Of a stretch of DNA of 64,000 nt, positions 34,875 to 45,289 are shown in pieces. The DNA is from Epiperipatus broadwayi (Eukaryota > Onychophora > Udeonychophora > Euonychophora > Peripatidae). Where the stretch lies: assembly GCA_028023455.1 (NCBI GenBank), contig JAQFVV010013066.1, positions 1 to 64,000 of the forward strand, given 5' to 3'. The notes below the pieces were generated by a model. That model worked only from the letters and a program-made list of their open reading frames with translations, was not told the DNA's origin and made no database searches. Position 1 is the stretch's first letter, and each line of letters begins with the position of its first letter. The position numbers and the translations under genes were made by a program.

Positions 34875-36000
34875 TAGATGGAGAATGGTTCCATAAATTT
34901 ACAATCCCATTATAGCATTTAATGAGAGAAATACCTAATTACATAAGAGAATCATAATGATTGTGATATACAATAATGTAAGTGTCCCAAAATAGAATAA
35001 AAAAGTTAAAATAAATGATACCAGAAAAATATCTACTCTTTGATAAACCACAATTTTATCTTACAAGTCAGCAAAAGATATTTTAGTTCTGGCATTGTTT
35101 ATTTGTTATTGACAGTTAATCATAATGAAGTAATTTTAAAATTTGAGACCAGTGGACCTTTCAATAACTTCAGAAAAGCATCCATCCCAGACAAAATTAA
35201 TGTAAACACTATTTAACATAGTTAAATTATTTTAATGACTACAAAAATTGCAGTGTAGGTGTTTCTATAAACAAAAATCATGATGATGTATTTAAATACA
35301 GAATATAGATTTTGAATTTTATAGTGCATACATAAAATAATGATTAAAAGACATTTTTTGGCAAAAAAACTAACTGCACAGGGCAGAAAACTATTTTTTA
35401 TTAAAACATTGGTAAAAGATAACTTCATACTAGTAAAAAAATCCAGTTACCAAACCTATGACCAATAAAGTACATAAAATATACATAGATTTATATGTAC
35501 TGGTAAATCAGAATTGGTTCAAATGTCATTTATTTGTTTTTAAAATATCCAATATCATCAGAATACTGGGCATATTTTATTTTAAAAAATAGTTTAATTT
35601 TGTTTTTAGGCATTTATTCACTAATGAAGATGTCATTTGGTGTGAGCTGATGAATGTTTTTTTATGTAGAATGGATCTTTTTCATCTTGTGTAATATTTT
35701 GCTTTTTGTTCAACTCATTGTCAGAAACATAACTTCATGCTGATTTTGGAGATTGGGCCTATAAAAAGATCTATGATAATGTTTATCTTGGTTGAGATGT
35801 TACCAAGTCCAATATCTTATTATGTGCATTGTAATTGCACTTATTGCACTACATTTCAGTCTTCATTTATTTCTAATTTTTCTATGGTTGAACTTCTTGC
35901 ATTTCTTCATACCATGTTGGTGTTGTTTTACATTTCCAATACATGATAGCATTTATGTAAAGGGCAGTTATGCCCAATTTATGTTTTATGGTGGAGGATT
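34875..36000. other. AT-rich non-coding stretch
   Basis: Nothing recognised. A frame at 35,737-35,946 is low-complexity. Confidence 0.4.
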
Positions 36001-37690
36001 AAATCTTAATTTTTAAACTGTAACAAGTTTGCTACTGACAAAAGCTTTTATAATCTCTTCAGACTATTCAATATTAAGTTTATCTGTAACTATTTGCATT
36101 ATCTCAATAAGACTTGCAAAACTATCTTTCAAAATTTATATAATTTGCAAATCTGACATTGGTTCAGCTTTTATAACTTTTAATTTTGCCACCTCTTTTT
36201 AAAAATTGAGTGTAAAACTCACCAGATGAATATATTTCTTGGGATAGTTTGTGTTTAATACATTTTTGATCATCTTTTTAGTAATAATTTAGTAATGCTG
36301 CTTAAATTTAGCAAATTTTTTTAGAGTGGACAAATAATCAGTCTCAGCATGCCTGTGTGAGGCTTCCTGCAAATGACTACAGATTATAGCTAGCTTTGCT
36401 TTTTGTTTTTTGAAATTTGGACTAAAAGTTTATTCCAAGCTGTTTATCATCTCAGTACCTTTCTTCCATGATTATCATGAGAAGGCTTTAATTTTTAAAC
36501 ATTGGTTTCCTCTACCAGGTACATAGCTAAATAGTTGTAATTTCACATTTCTTTTTTTTTTGATTGATCTTTTCATTTGTTTTCCTTTTGAGATAGTCTT
36601 AGTAATTTTTCCATTCTGGTTATTTTAAATATCAATAACTTTCACTCAATCATTCACTGTTTTATGTGGATTATTTTTTCCAATATTAATTTATTTTACT
36701 TGACTACAAAAGTCAATTATTTTTCTGCACCAGATCTAGATGTGTTCTAATTCAAGTTCTTCTATTTCTCTTATTTCATTATTCTGTTCATCTTTGTTCA
36801 TTTTGATATTTTCATGAGTTTCCTCCATCTTTATATTGAAGAAGCCTGATTTTCTAGTTTCTTCACAATATCCACTTTCAATTGGTTTTGACTATTTTTC
36901 ACTTTACTCATGTTTTTTAATCGCCAAACATTTTTTATTTAGCTTTTATTACCATCAGTTTTTTACACATTCCATTAATTTGACCTTTATTTCCACTAGC
37001 TATTTCATTATAATTTTTTTCTATTTTGACAACCATTTTTCCCATTTCGTTTTTTGTTATCATCAGCCATTTTTTCAATTTGTACCACTAATGTTATCAA
37101 GAGTGTTACTTGTGGATCTACCTGTTCCCTCAAAGAATCAGATTTATTGGCCTAATTTTTAATACTATTTATGACATAGTTCTGTGACATGTCTCCCTTC
37201 TGCTCGCTCCAATATTTTCTTCTGAATATGGGCTTCTATTTTGCTATAAAATTTCTTATCATTTATTGACAAACTATTAATAGTTTAAAATATTTTTTAA
37301 AAAATCCTTTTTTCTTCAAATATTTATTAAGGACTATTGAATACATGCTTCAACAATACAACCACATCCCTTATTTTTTTCATATCCAGCCTAAATTTGC
37401 CTAGCTGATTTGTTTTTCTTACAATAGTCCCATCATACTATTTTTATCATTTAGAACATTGCATGTTTGTTTTTGCAATATGACTCTATAATACTATTTT
37501 CCTTTCTTCAGTCCTACATTTTACCTTCATTTGTCCAGCAATACCATATTTCCAATTAGCATTTATATTTACTTTTATAATTCCCTCATAGACAAAACAG
37601 AATAAATATAAGAAAATTCATCACATGTTCTGGCATTGAATGTCCATATTGGATAATAAATTTAATGCAGACAATTTTCACCTATGATGA
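36001..37690 (-). other. Decayed region, possibly element-derived
   Basis: On the minus strand this region codes for many Glu/Lys/Asn-rich pieces, for example MEETHENIKMNKDEQNNEIR at about 36,768-36,827 and EIEELELEH just after it, and REQVDPQVTLL near 37,130. Such charged helical pieces resemble retroelement Gag N-termini, but no zinc knuckle or Gag motif is seen. It lies on the integrase side of gypsy-3, where Gag of the same element is not expected, so it may be a second element or plain AT-rich DNA. Confidence 0.25.
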
Positions 37691-37699
37691 TCAAACCAC

Positions 37700-38483
37700 A
37701 CTAACAAAATATTAGTTTAGCCGATTGGTGATATTATTTCCACACATTAATATTTTCAGCTCATCATACAGATATAAATTACCGTACATAAAGTGACTAC
37801 AATTATTACTATAGCATCTGGCTAATTGTGAATTGTAATGACATTAGTCAAAACTTGTATTACACCTTCTATGCATGTGTCATATAATATATGATATTCA
37901 ACACATTTTGAATACATATCTGCAATTATAACCAAATATTATTTTTTATGAAATGGTCCTGCACAGTCAAAATAAACTTGCTGCAAACTTACATAGCTTC
38001 AGGTCAGGATTTAATTCTTTACCCAGTAAATTTGTTGTCATTTGACACACTTGATGTTTTTCATGATTGGATAGATAATGCTGTGGAAATCTGGCCATCA
38101 ATCATATGAATGCTTTGATTATATTATCCTAATGATCCTGGGATATTTCTAAAGTGATAAATGTATTATCATTTTTTCTAACTTCAGAAAGAATTATCAC
38201 ATGGACCATTCATTATTGAAATACAAATTTTATACATTGGCATATTTTTTCAAGCTTTCTACATCACTGAAGGAAGTTTTTTTTTTGGTCATTTAATTGG
38301 CCATTTAAATGTTATCCATCTTTTATCAGTAAGAAAACTATTATATCTATATGTGCATTTATCTATGACTTTACTCTTAATATTTTCTAGCTTTCAAACA
38401 TCTAAATAATTTATGTAATATGGCTACAGTATTTACACTTTTCAGTCTGGCATTTTAGATATAGCATCCATGTGCTTATCCTG
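37700..38483 (-). pseudogene. gypsy-3 end of RNase H and integrase remnant
   Basis: At the high-coordinate end HMDAISKMPD (about 38,445-38,475) matches the HADALSRMP signature. Then come a decayed linker, an integrase zinc-domain part with HHCC-like residues (CVK near 38,040-38,055), and the core VYFDCAGPFHKK with a stop, YLVIIADMYSKCVEY (about 37,905-37,970), where the first catalytic Asp region survives. The second Asp motif is changed (IVIIVVTLCT, about 37,795-37,825). Many stops; no function. Confidence 0.7.
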
Positions 38484-41285
38484 TAAATGGACATGAAAAC
38501 ATCCAAATGAAGGTACAGCAGAATTGGATTATATTTTGATTAATAAAAATACTGCGACCTTCTGAAATGGCACAATAAACCAATTGTAATTAAGTAGCAC
38601 TGTATCAGTAATAGCTAGTTGCAGCTAACTAAAAAATGAAATAACCAAAAATTTAATTTTTTTTCATTAGAAGTCTAAAACTCTGTTTAGACAACATTTG
38701 CAGATATTATTTGAAAGTTTTGAGATATTTAAAATTTTTCCATGGTGAGTATTTAATGATAGAAAGGGGATAGCTTGTCACAGAAATTGTCAGTGTATAG
38801 TTTAAACTGATGCAAGTTTGTCTTATTTGTCTATAAGACAGTGTTGGTATTTGTTCTGGTGATTTTTTGGTTTATTTCCTCTTTGATACTCCAATCCAGA
38901 AACATTTATTTTGCTTAGATTAGATTTGTACTTAACTACAGCATATGTCTGTACATGTATGTTTGTGCCATCTTTCAACTTCATTTTTCATTCATGTACT
39001 TAATTAAACTACCAAATATCATATTTCACAATAAAATATTTAATTTCATAATCAATATCTTGGATAACCAGTTAAAACACATTTTAAATGAATTAATAAA
39101 TCAATGGATCAGTGAATTGTCAAAAAGACAAATACACTATCAATTATTTTATTTGCTAAAATAATTATTTTTTATTGTTACTTTTGAAATGCAGAATATT
39201 ATATTATTGGTTCGATTTAATTTTTTTTTTAACAGGCAAAATGATTTTTTTTCTTTTTTGTCTTTTTCAAAAAAAAATATTGCATATTTGTAACTGATTA
39301 TCTCAGTAAAGTAGATATTCCTAATCATCAGAAACATTCTAATGAATTTAAATTAAAACATATAAATCGGTTTCAGGTATTAATAGACTTTATACATGAT
39401 TCAAGTTTGAATGAAATTAATAGAAAAATAACTGATACACTTTCAAAAACTGCAGCAAAGATGGCTGGTAGAAAAAAGCAGCAATAAAATATCTACTGAG
39501 ACCAGAGAATTTATGAAGAAAAACGAGTATGCAGATATATAACAATGATGCATTAAAAAAGATTGAATATCTCAAATTTTGTGAAATGGTGCAGAAACAA
39601 GTTGAAAATGATATAAGAAAGTGTAATTGTGAACTAGCAAGGAAATCTGTAGAAGAGAATAAAAGTCTCAATAGTGTAAACAACATTTTGGTATTGGTAG
39701 GAAGTTTATATCTGCAATAAGAAAAAAGATGGCATTAATACTAAAAAGAAAGCTGACATCATGAAATGTGTAGAAGACTTCTATCAAAAATTATATAGTA
39801 ATAAAGAACAATTACCTCCTATACCTATTATATTTTCCAACCTGCTCAGAATTTTAAATGAAGAAGTGAAAATATGCAATTAAATTTATGAAGAAAGGAA
39901 AGGCTCCAGATAATGATGGAATTATAATTGATATATTAAAAGAAGCAGGTGAGGTAACAGAAATAATTTTAGCAAAGTTATATACCAAATGTCTAAATGA
40001 TAAAGATGTACCAGATTATTGAAAGAATGCAGTATTAATATTAATATTTAAAAAGGTGATAAAAAAGATATTACAAATTACAGTCCTATCAGCCTTTTAT
40101 CAGTTAGATACAAAAATTTTAACAAGATAATTACAACTCATCTACAGAGAACATTGTATTTCCACCAACCAAGAGAACAAACTGGATTTAAAAGTGGTTT
40201 TAGTATAGTAGATCATATTCAGGTATTGAGAGAAGTTACAGAAAACACAAATAAATATGAGTTGCCATATGCTTTGAATTTGTAGATTATGACTGATTCT
40301 ATAAACATTTCTTTAGTGATTAAAGCATTGGATCATCAAGGTATAGATTTAGGATATGGTCATATTTTAAAGAATATGTACAAAAATGCAACAGCAACAA
40401 TTAGATTACATAATGACACTGGGAATATCAACATTGAGAAGGGTGTAAGACAAGGTCACTCCATAACTCTAAAACTTTTTACAGCAGTGCTACAAGGAGT
40501 ATTTTATGGATTAAAATGGGAAGCTAAAAAAGTGAAAGTAAATGGAGATTATTTAAGTCATTTAGATTATGTGGATGTAGTTATTTTTGCAAATAATGCT
40601 TGAGATTGGCAGGAAATATTGCAGGAGTTATCAGATAGAGTAATGTCTAATGGATTTTGTTCAAAATATGAAAATGCAGATTTATTATGATGAGTTAGAA
40701 GAAGTAAACAGTTACAAATACCTGTGTCAAGTTGTTAATGCACATTGAAACATAATGGATGAAATTAAGCATAGAATTAAATTTGGTTGGGGTGAATTTT
40801 GGAAGTAATAATTTGATTGTAAAATGAAATATGCCTATGTGTGTGAAAAAAAGGGTTTTTAATAAATGTGTTTCACCAGTTCTTACTTATGGATCTGAGA
40901 CTTTAACATTTAATAGAAGAGAAATATAAAGACTTCAGTCTACTCAAAGAAGTACAAAGAGATGCATGTTGGGAGTAACAAGAAGAGATTGAAAATGCAA
41001 TAGGTGTATAGGAGAACAAACAGGTGTTACTAACCTCATTAAAAAAATTAAAAGATTGGAGTTGAGATGGACATATTGCTAGAAGAGATGATAACAGATG
41101 GACAATTTCAATCTTAAACTGGATTCCAAGAGATTATAAAAGATCTAAAATGAGGTTGCAAAAGATCTAGAAAGAGGCCACATGTGAGATGGATGGATGA
41201 AATAAGAATGTTTGCAGTGGTGATGTGGAGAAGAGAAGCTAAACATCAGAGAAGATGTAGTTGATTAATAATTGTTGATGATTAA
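38484..41285 (+). mobile_element. LINE-2: 5'-truncated APE-type LINE inserted in gypsy-3
   Basis: Sequence starts in the late endonuclease (GGACATGAAAACATCCAAAT) and runs through linker, RT and C-terminal domain to a 3' end with GTTGATTAATAATTGTTGAT repeats. RT motifs: an open piece 40,289-40,603 with GVRQGHSITLKLFTAVLQG, then LDYVDVVIFANNA in place of the FADD doublet, so the catalytic Asp pair is broken. The C-terminal motif RPHVRWMDEIR is at about 41,177-41,209. It is 5'-truncated, typical of incomplete reverse transcription. About 140 bases of LINE sequence are replaced by 0.75 kb of foreign DNA at 38,560-39,310. Confidence 0.8.
38560..39310. other. 0.75-kb foreign segment inside LINE-2
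   Basis: Between a piece matching LINE-1 at 13,966-13,985 and a piece matching 14,120 onward, this stretch has no LINE similarity. LINE-1 has only about 140 bases here, so the segment replaced LINE sequence rather than just inserting. It is AT-rich with no TIR, motif or target duplication that I can see. Confidence 0.55.
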
Positions 41286-41289
41286 TATA

Positions 41290-42560
41290 ATTTATAACCA
41301 TAAGATGCTAACTATTAGTTTACTGTCTCATTTGCTCACTAGCATGGTGTGATGTTAGCTGTTTTTTTGGCAGAACTCATTTCAACAGTCTATGGTAAAT
41401 GTAAGTTTTGAAAAATTGACAATATATATATTGGTAAATTGATTTCACTCTAGACATTTTAGCTAAATCTTTTTTGTCTAGCTGCTGTATTTATTTTTGA
41501 TCTTAAACAATCTTCAAATACATGCAAATGGAAATTTACTACTATGCACAATATATAATACTACTTCAACAAACAAAGCATTGATTGTAGTAACTACTTC
41601 TTGCTGTGCATTGTTTAGGGAGGTTGATTATTGTTACTTTCTTAACAGCCATACTTTATTGTTTTCCTCAGTCCACTTTGGGTTTATTTTTAGGTGTTCA
41701 TAATGATGCATAGCTACATGGGATTTTTTTTTTTATCAGAAACACCTTTAAAAAGTTTACAAATCCTAGAAATGCCAGCAAAATTTTAGCATTTTTGAAT
41801 TTAAAACATTTTCCACAAAATTACTTTTTCTGCATTTGCAGTTTTTATTATTATTATGGCCAAACATTTTTATTCTTTTTTGTACTGCATATACATTTTC
41901 TGGTATCAAATCTTGTGCCAAATTTTGTAATTTTTTAGACTACATATATTATTTCTATTAATTCTGATTTACAGTTAGGGAGTACTATAATATCACCAAT
42001 ATACAGTATATCACCTTTTATTAATATTAATATTTTTTTATTTTCATCTAAAAAATATTTGATCCTATGGTAATACCATATGGTAGTCTATTGAACATAA
42101 GTAATCTTCAATATGTGTTTATAATCAATAATTCTATAGTTTTCTTGGTAAGAAAATTTTGATGACTTGCATCTGTCAGGTTGAGTTACATATGTATTTA
42201 GTTTATTGCAAAGATACTACTATGCCCTTCATGATGAGTAAAGGATATACATTTTGTTTTTGAACTTCTTGAACATAGCTCTATGTTCATTACATATTCT
42301 CACATTTTTCTCACATTTTAACCCTTCTACTATCAGCATATCCAAGTCTGATTTTTCATAAGATATAATTATGACTTTACATCTTAATTCATTTAAATCT
42401 TTTTCAACTTTTGACTTAAGTACAAATGTAACATTCTTTGGTCTGCATACAATATGTCAGGCATTATCAATTACTCAATGTCAATTAGTTTTATATTGAA
42501 ATTAATGCATTGGTTTTAAACAGCTGTGGAAATGTTTTTTTTTTAATTTAGCACCTTTGT
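41290..42560 (-). pseudogene. gypsy-3 reverse transcriptase and RNase H remnant
   Basis: From high coordinate: LMFNRLPYGITIG (about 42,065-42,105) matching the YNRLPYGI block, then the catalytic-motif position reads YTGDIIVL (about 41,985-42,008), so one Asp is changed. Then LAFLGFVNFLKVFLIKK (about 41,735-41,790) matches the Ty3/gypsy thumb block in gypsy-1, and PKWTEENNKVW (about 41,650-41,685) matches the start of the RNase H connection. The remainder is too decayed to assign. Several stops and frame changes. Confidence 0.7.
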
Positions 42561-42593
42561 TAATTTTTTTCACAGTATTTTTAACCTCAACGA

Positions 42594-43522
42594 CTTAAAA
42601 CAGACAAAACTCTCCATACAGTATTGCCACTCAGTCCAAGCCAGAGTAATCAATAGATGCCAAAAGGCTTGTACATAAAATTCCAATTCAGTGCCTACTC
42701 ACCCAATATCCCCAGATTAGTTTCTGGCTTATAGCCTTCATCAGTAAACTGCCTTGGATCTGAGAACACTTCATTTAAATCATAGGATCTAATGCAACCC
42801 TCCAGCAGCCACGTTTTATCTCTACATAACTATATAAAATGAATCTTGAAAACACAATATTTTTAATCCAAGCTCATTAGATTATATTGTCAAAGAGGTC
42901 AGAATTCAGTTCAGTACTTATATGTTTTGGTATTTTTGGTTCTTTAAAAGCTATAGCACCACTATCCTATTAAGTACGATTGGTTTTAAGTCAATAAACA
43001 TCTCATGATCACCATTTCTTTTGCTTGCTGATAACTGTTGTTAAAACTGGAAAAACACTCCATACAGTATAGCCACTCATTGCAAGCCAGAGTAATCAAT
43101 GGATTCCAGCAGGCTTGTTCATAAACTCCCAATCCAATGCCCTCATTAGTTCCTATAGATTCTAAGATTTATGTGCAGTACCCTTAGATCCAAGGCTTCT
43201 CACTGACAAAGGCCACAAACAAAAAATTAGTCTGGGGATATAGGATGATCTTGATTTCAAAACACTATTGTTTTCAATTTAAAATTCACAGTTTTGTAGT
43301 TAAGAAGATGTGGAGGGTTGCATTAGATCCTAAGATCTAGGTGCAGTGCTCTCAGAACCATGGCTCCTTACTGAACAATGCCACAAGCCAGAAACTAGTC
43401 TGGGGATATTGGATTAGTAGGCACTGGATTGGGATTTTATGAACAAGCCTTCTGGCACCCATTGATTACTTTGTCTTGCAGTAAGTGGTAATACTGTAAG
43501 GAGAATTTTGTATGTTTTTACT
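42594..43522. mobile_element. Fold-back (inverted-repeat) element, about 0.93 kb
   Basis: The left arm (42,594-42,820) and right arm (43,305-43,522) are inverted copies of each other over about 200 bases, sharing CAGTATTGCCACTCA, CCAATATCCCCAGA and AGTTTCTGGCTT blocks. A third, partial copy in the left-arm orientation lies at 43,022-43,240, so the left side is a tandem pair. No transposase is present. It resembles a long-TIR MITE or a fold-back element. The outermost bases resemble TAAAACAGACAAAAC on the left. I could not fix a target duplication. Confidence 0.75.
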
Positions 43523-43980
43523 AAACGTTATCAGAGAAGCATAAGAATGGGTGATGATGCGATGTTTGTGGTTCAAAGTGTTAAAAAAACTTTCTAATCA
43601 TATTGAGTTAATATTTTATTTTGCTCATTGTAATGGTTTTTATAACTTTATATATGCACTATAAACATTCCTAGACTTGTTATGTCCTTCTGTTTTTGTC
43701 AGACTGTATCACCATACACGTTTTTATATTTGTCTTTAACACTGTACATTTTGATCAAAAATGTTTACATTAAATTTCAGTTTATTATCAATATATTCAA
43801 ATTCATTTATCATTTACAACTTTTAGACATTTTGTATCTCCATTTATTTTTTCAAAAAGTGAATGCTGCTATGTGATTTGTCATTTACATATCGTTGACA
43901 TATGAACATTCAATACACAATTAAAATAATTTCTCACTTAAAATGTGCAGTCAGGTAATAAATTATTTATCTTTCCATAA
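43523..43980. other. AT-rich non-coding stretch
   Basis: No feature recognised; a 64-codon plus-strand frame at 43,682-43,876 is low-complexity. Confidence 0.35.
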
Positions 43981-43984
43981 CAAC

Positions 43985-44870
43985 AAACAATACAGGTGAT
44001 TAAATAAAGAGGAAAGGTTTACTATAAAGATAGAATTAAACACTTGTAACTATTTTACAGTATAGCCTTGCTTTCAACTAGACAAATCGTATTTATAGCA
44101 GCATGAGGAAAAAACATTTAGATTAATTAATGTGTGGTGTTGCTTGTGAAAAACCTTGCATCTTTGTATTTTAGCTGTCAAGTATTGCACTCCGTGCAAA
44201 CCATGTTAATGTCAAGAAGATTTAAATTGTGACCTAAATTGATCTCATGCTTTAAAAATTACTGAATTCATGTTAGGGTCTGTCTTAGCATAGTTATAGC
44301 TAAATACTTGGGTTTACTAATCTATTGCTGCTTTTAGTATAAGTGTTCTTGTTTCGTCTAATTTTTTAGATTATTTGAAGAGACTGATTTAGAGGTAACT
44401 TGTCATTAGTGGTATTAATACATTATTGAAATCAAGAAAGGTCCTGTAGTTTATTTTCATGATGCTCTCAGTGTAAAATGAAGCTGACACTTATATTAGT
44501 ATTGTTGTGGTTCAGCAAGCTGGTGTCTGTAATCATGTAATTTTTTGTTTTGTTAAACAATTGTGATGACTCTTTATATTGTTTTTATTGTTGTTTTTGA
44601 TGTTATCTGTCCTGTATATCTCAATGTTACAAAGCTTTTGTTTTCTGTGAAGGACACACTTAAAAACTGTTAATTTGTGAGAAGTGGTAATATTTGAATG
44701 AGCTCAAATAGCATTGCTTACAGTAGTGGGTTTGATGATCAATTTAAACTTTATTTCTGTATTGGAGTGTTACAAGTGAATATTCAGAAATTTTATTCTT
44801 TTCAATGTGCCTTTGTGCTATATTGTCCAGACTAAATTTTAAATATAGATTTTTTACAGCACATATCAGT
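43985..44870 (+). repeat. About 0.9-kb direct repeat, copy 1
   Basis: Matches 49,895-50,935 in the same orientation over several blocks, including GGGTTTGATGATCA, TTGTTAAACAATTGTAATGA-like and CATTTRGATTRATTAATATG-like parts. Between them lie a SINE, LINE-3 and about 1.5 kb of unknown DNA. The pair could be diverged LTRs or simply two copies of an unknown repeat. Confidence 0.6.
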
Positions 44871-44898
44871 ACATTGTTACTGTAGCATTTTTTTTAAA

Positions 44899-44992
44899 GT
44901 GTCATAGCATCGACCAGGACGCAATCCCACAATCCAGGCAACTGCCTGCAAGGGCAATGCAGTCACCCTGACCTCTTGACCACCAATGCAAG
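44899..44992 (-). mobile_element. tRNA-derived SINE, copy 1
   Basis: On the minus strand it reads TGGTGGTCAAGAGGTCAGGG, an A-box-like start, then a GCAACTGCC-type centre, then TGGGATTGCGTCCTGGTCG, a degenerate B box, and ends GGTCGATGCTATGAC. The same ending and layout occur at 52,974-53,065, so the two define one family. It is too diverged to be a working tRNA. Confidence 0.65.
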
Positions 44993-45289
44993 ACTACTGT
45001 AGCATTTGTACAGAAATAAGCTAAATGTTTCAGAATTGACTTTAAAATTTTCTTAGTAGCATGCAACAAGCAATGCTATTAATAAAGTGCATCATCACAG
45101 GATAGTCATATTCCATTGTATAAAATCTGGCACTGAACAAAACCATGATGTCACACACATTAATCTAAGAGTATCAATAGTAATGATTTTGTTAATATCT
45201 AAGCTTGCATAGCTAATATTTCAGATTATGTCTATAAAATGGATATACTGTAATGAGTCATATAAATCTACTATATCGAATAAAGCAAG

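Larger units (their letters stand above)
37700..42560 (-). mobile_element. gypsy-3: decayed Ty3/gypsy element split by LINE-2
   Basis: RT and RNase H remnants (41,290-42,560) and RNase H end plus integrase remnants (37,700-38,483) are both on the minus strand and in correct order. Plus-strand LINE-2 (38,484-41,285) lies exactly between them. Removing LINE-2 brings the halves together in the RNase H region. LTRs were not found. Divergence from gypsy-1 and gypsy-2 is large. Confidence 0.7.

Noticed and set aside
36836-37162. 108-codon plus-strand frame rich in Phe and Ser
   Set aside because: It is the opposite strand of Lys/Glu-rich remnants and shows no domain. Its hydrophobicity comes from T-rich sequence.
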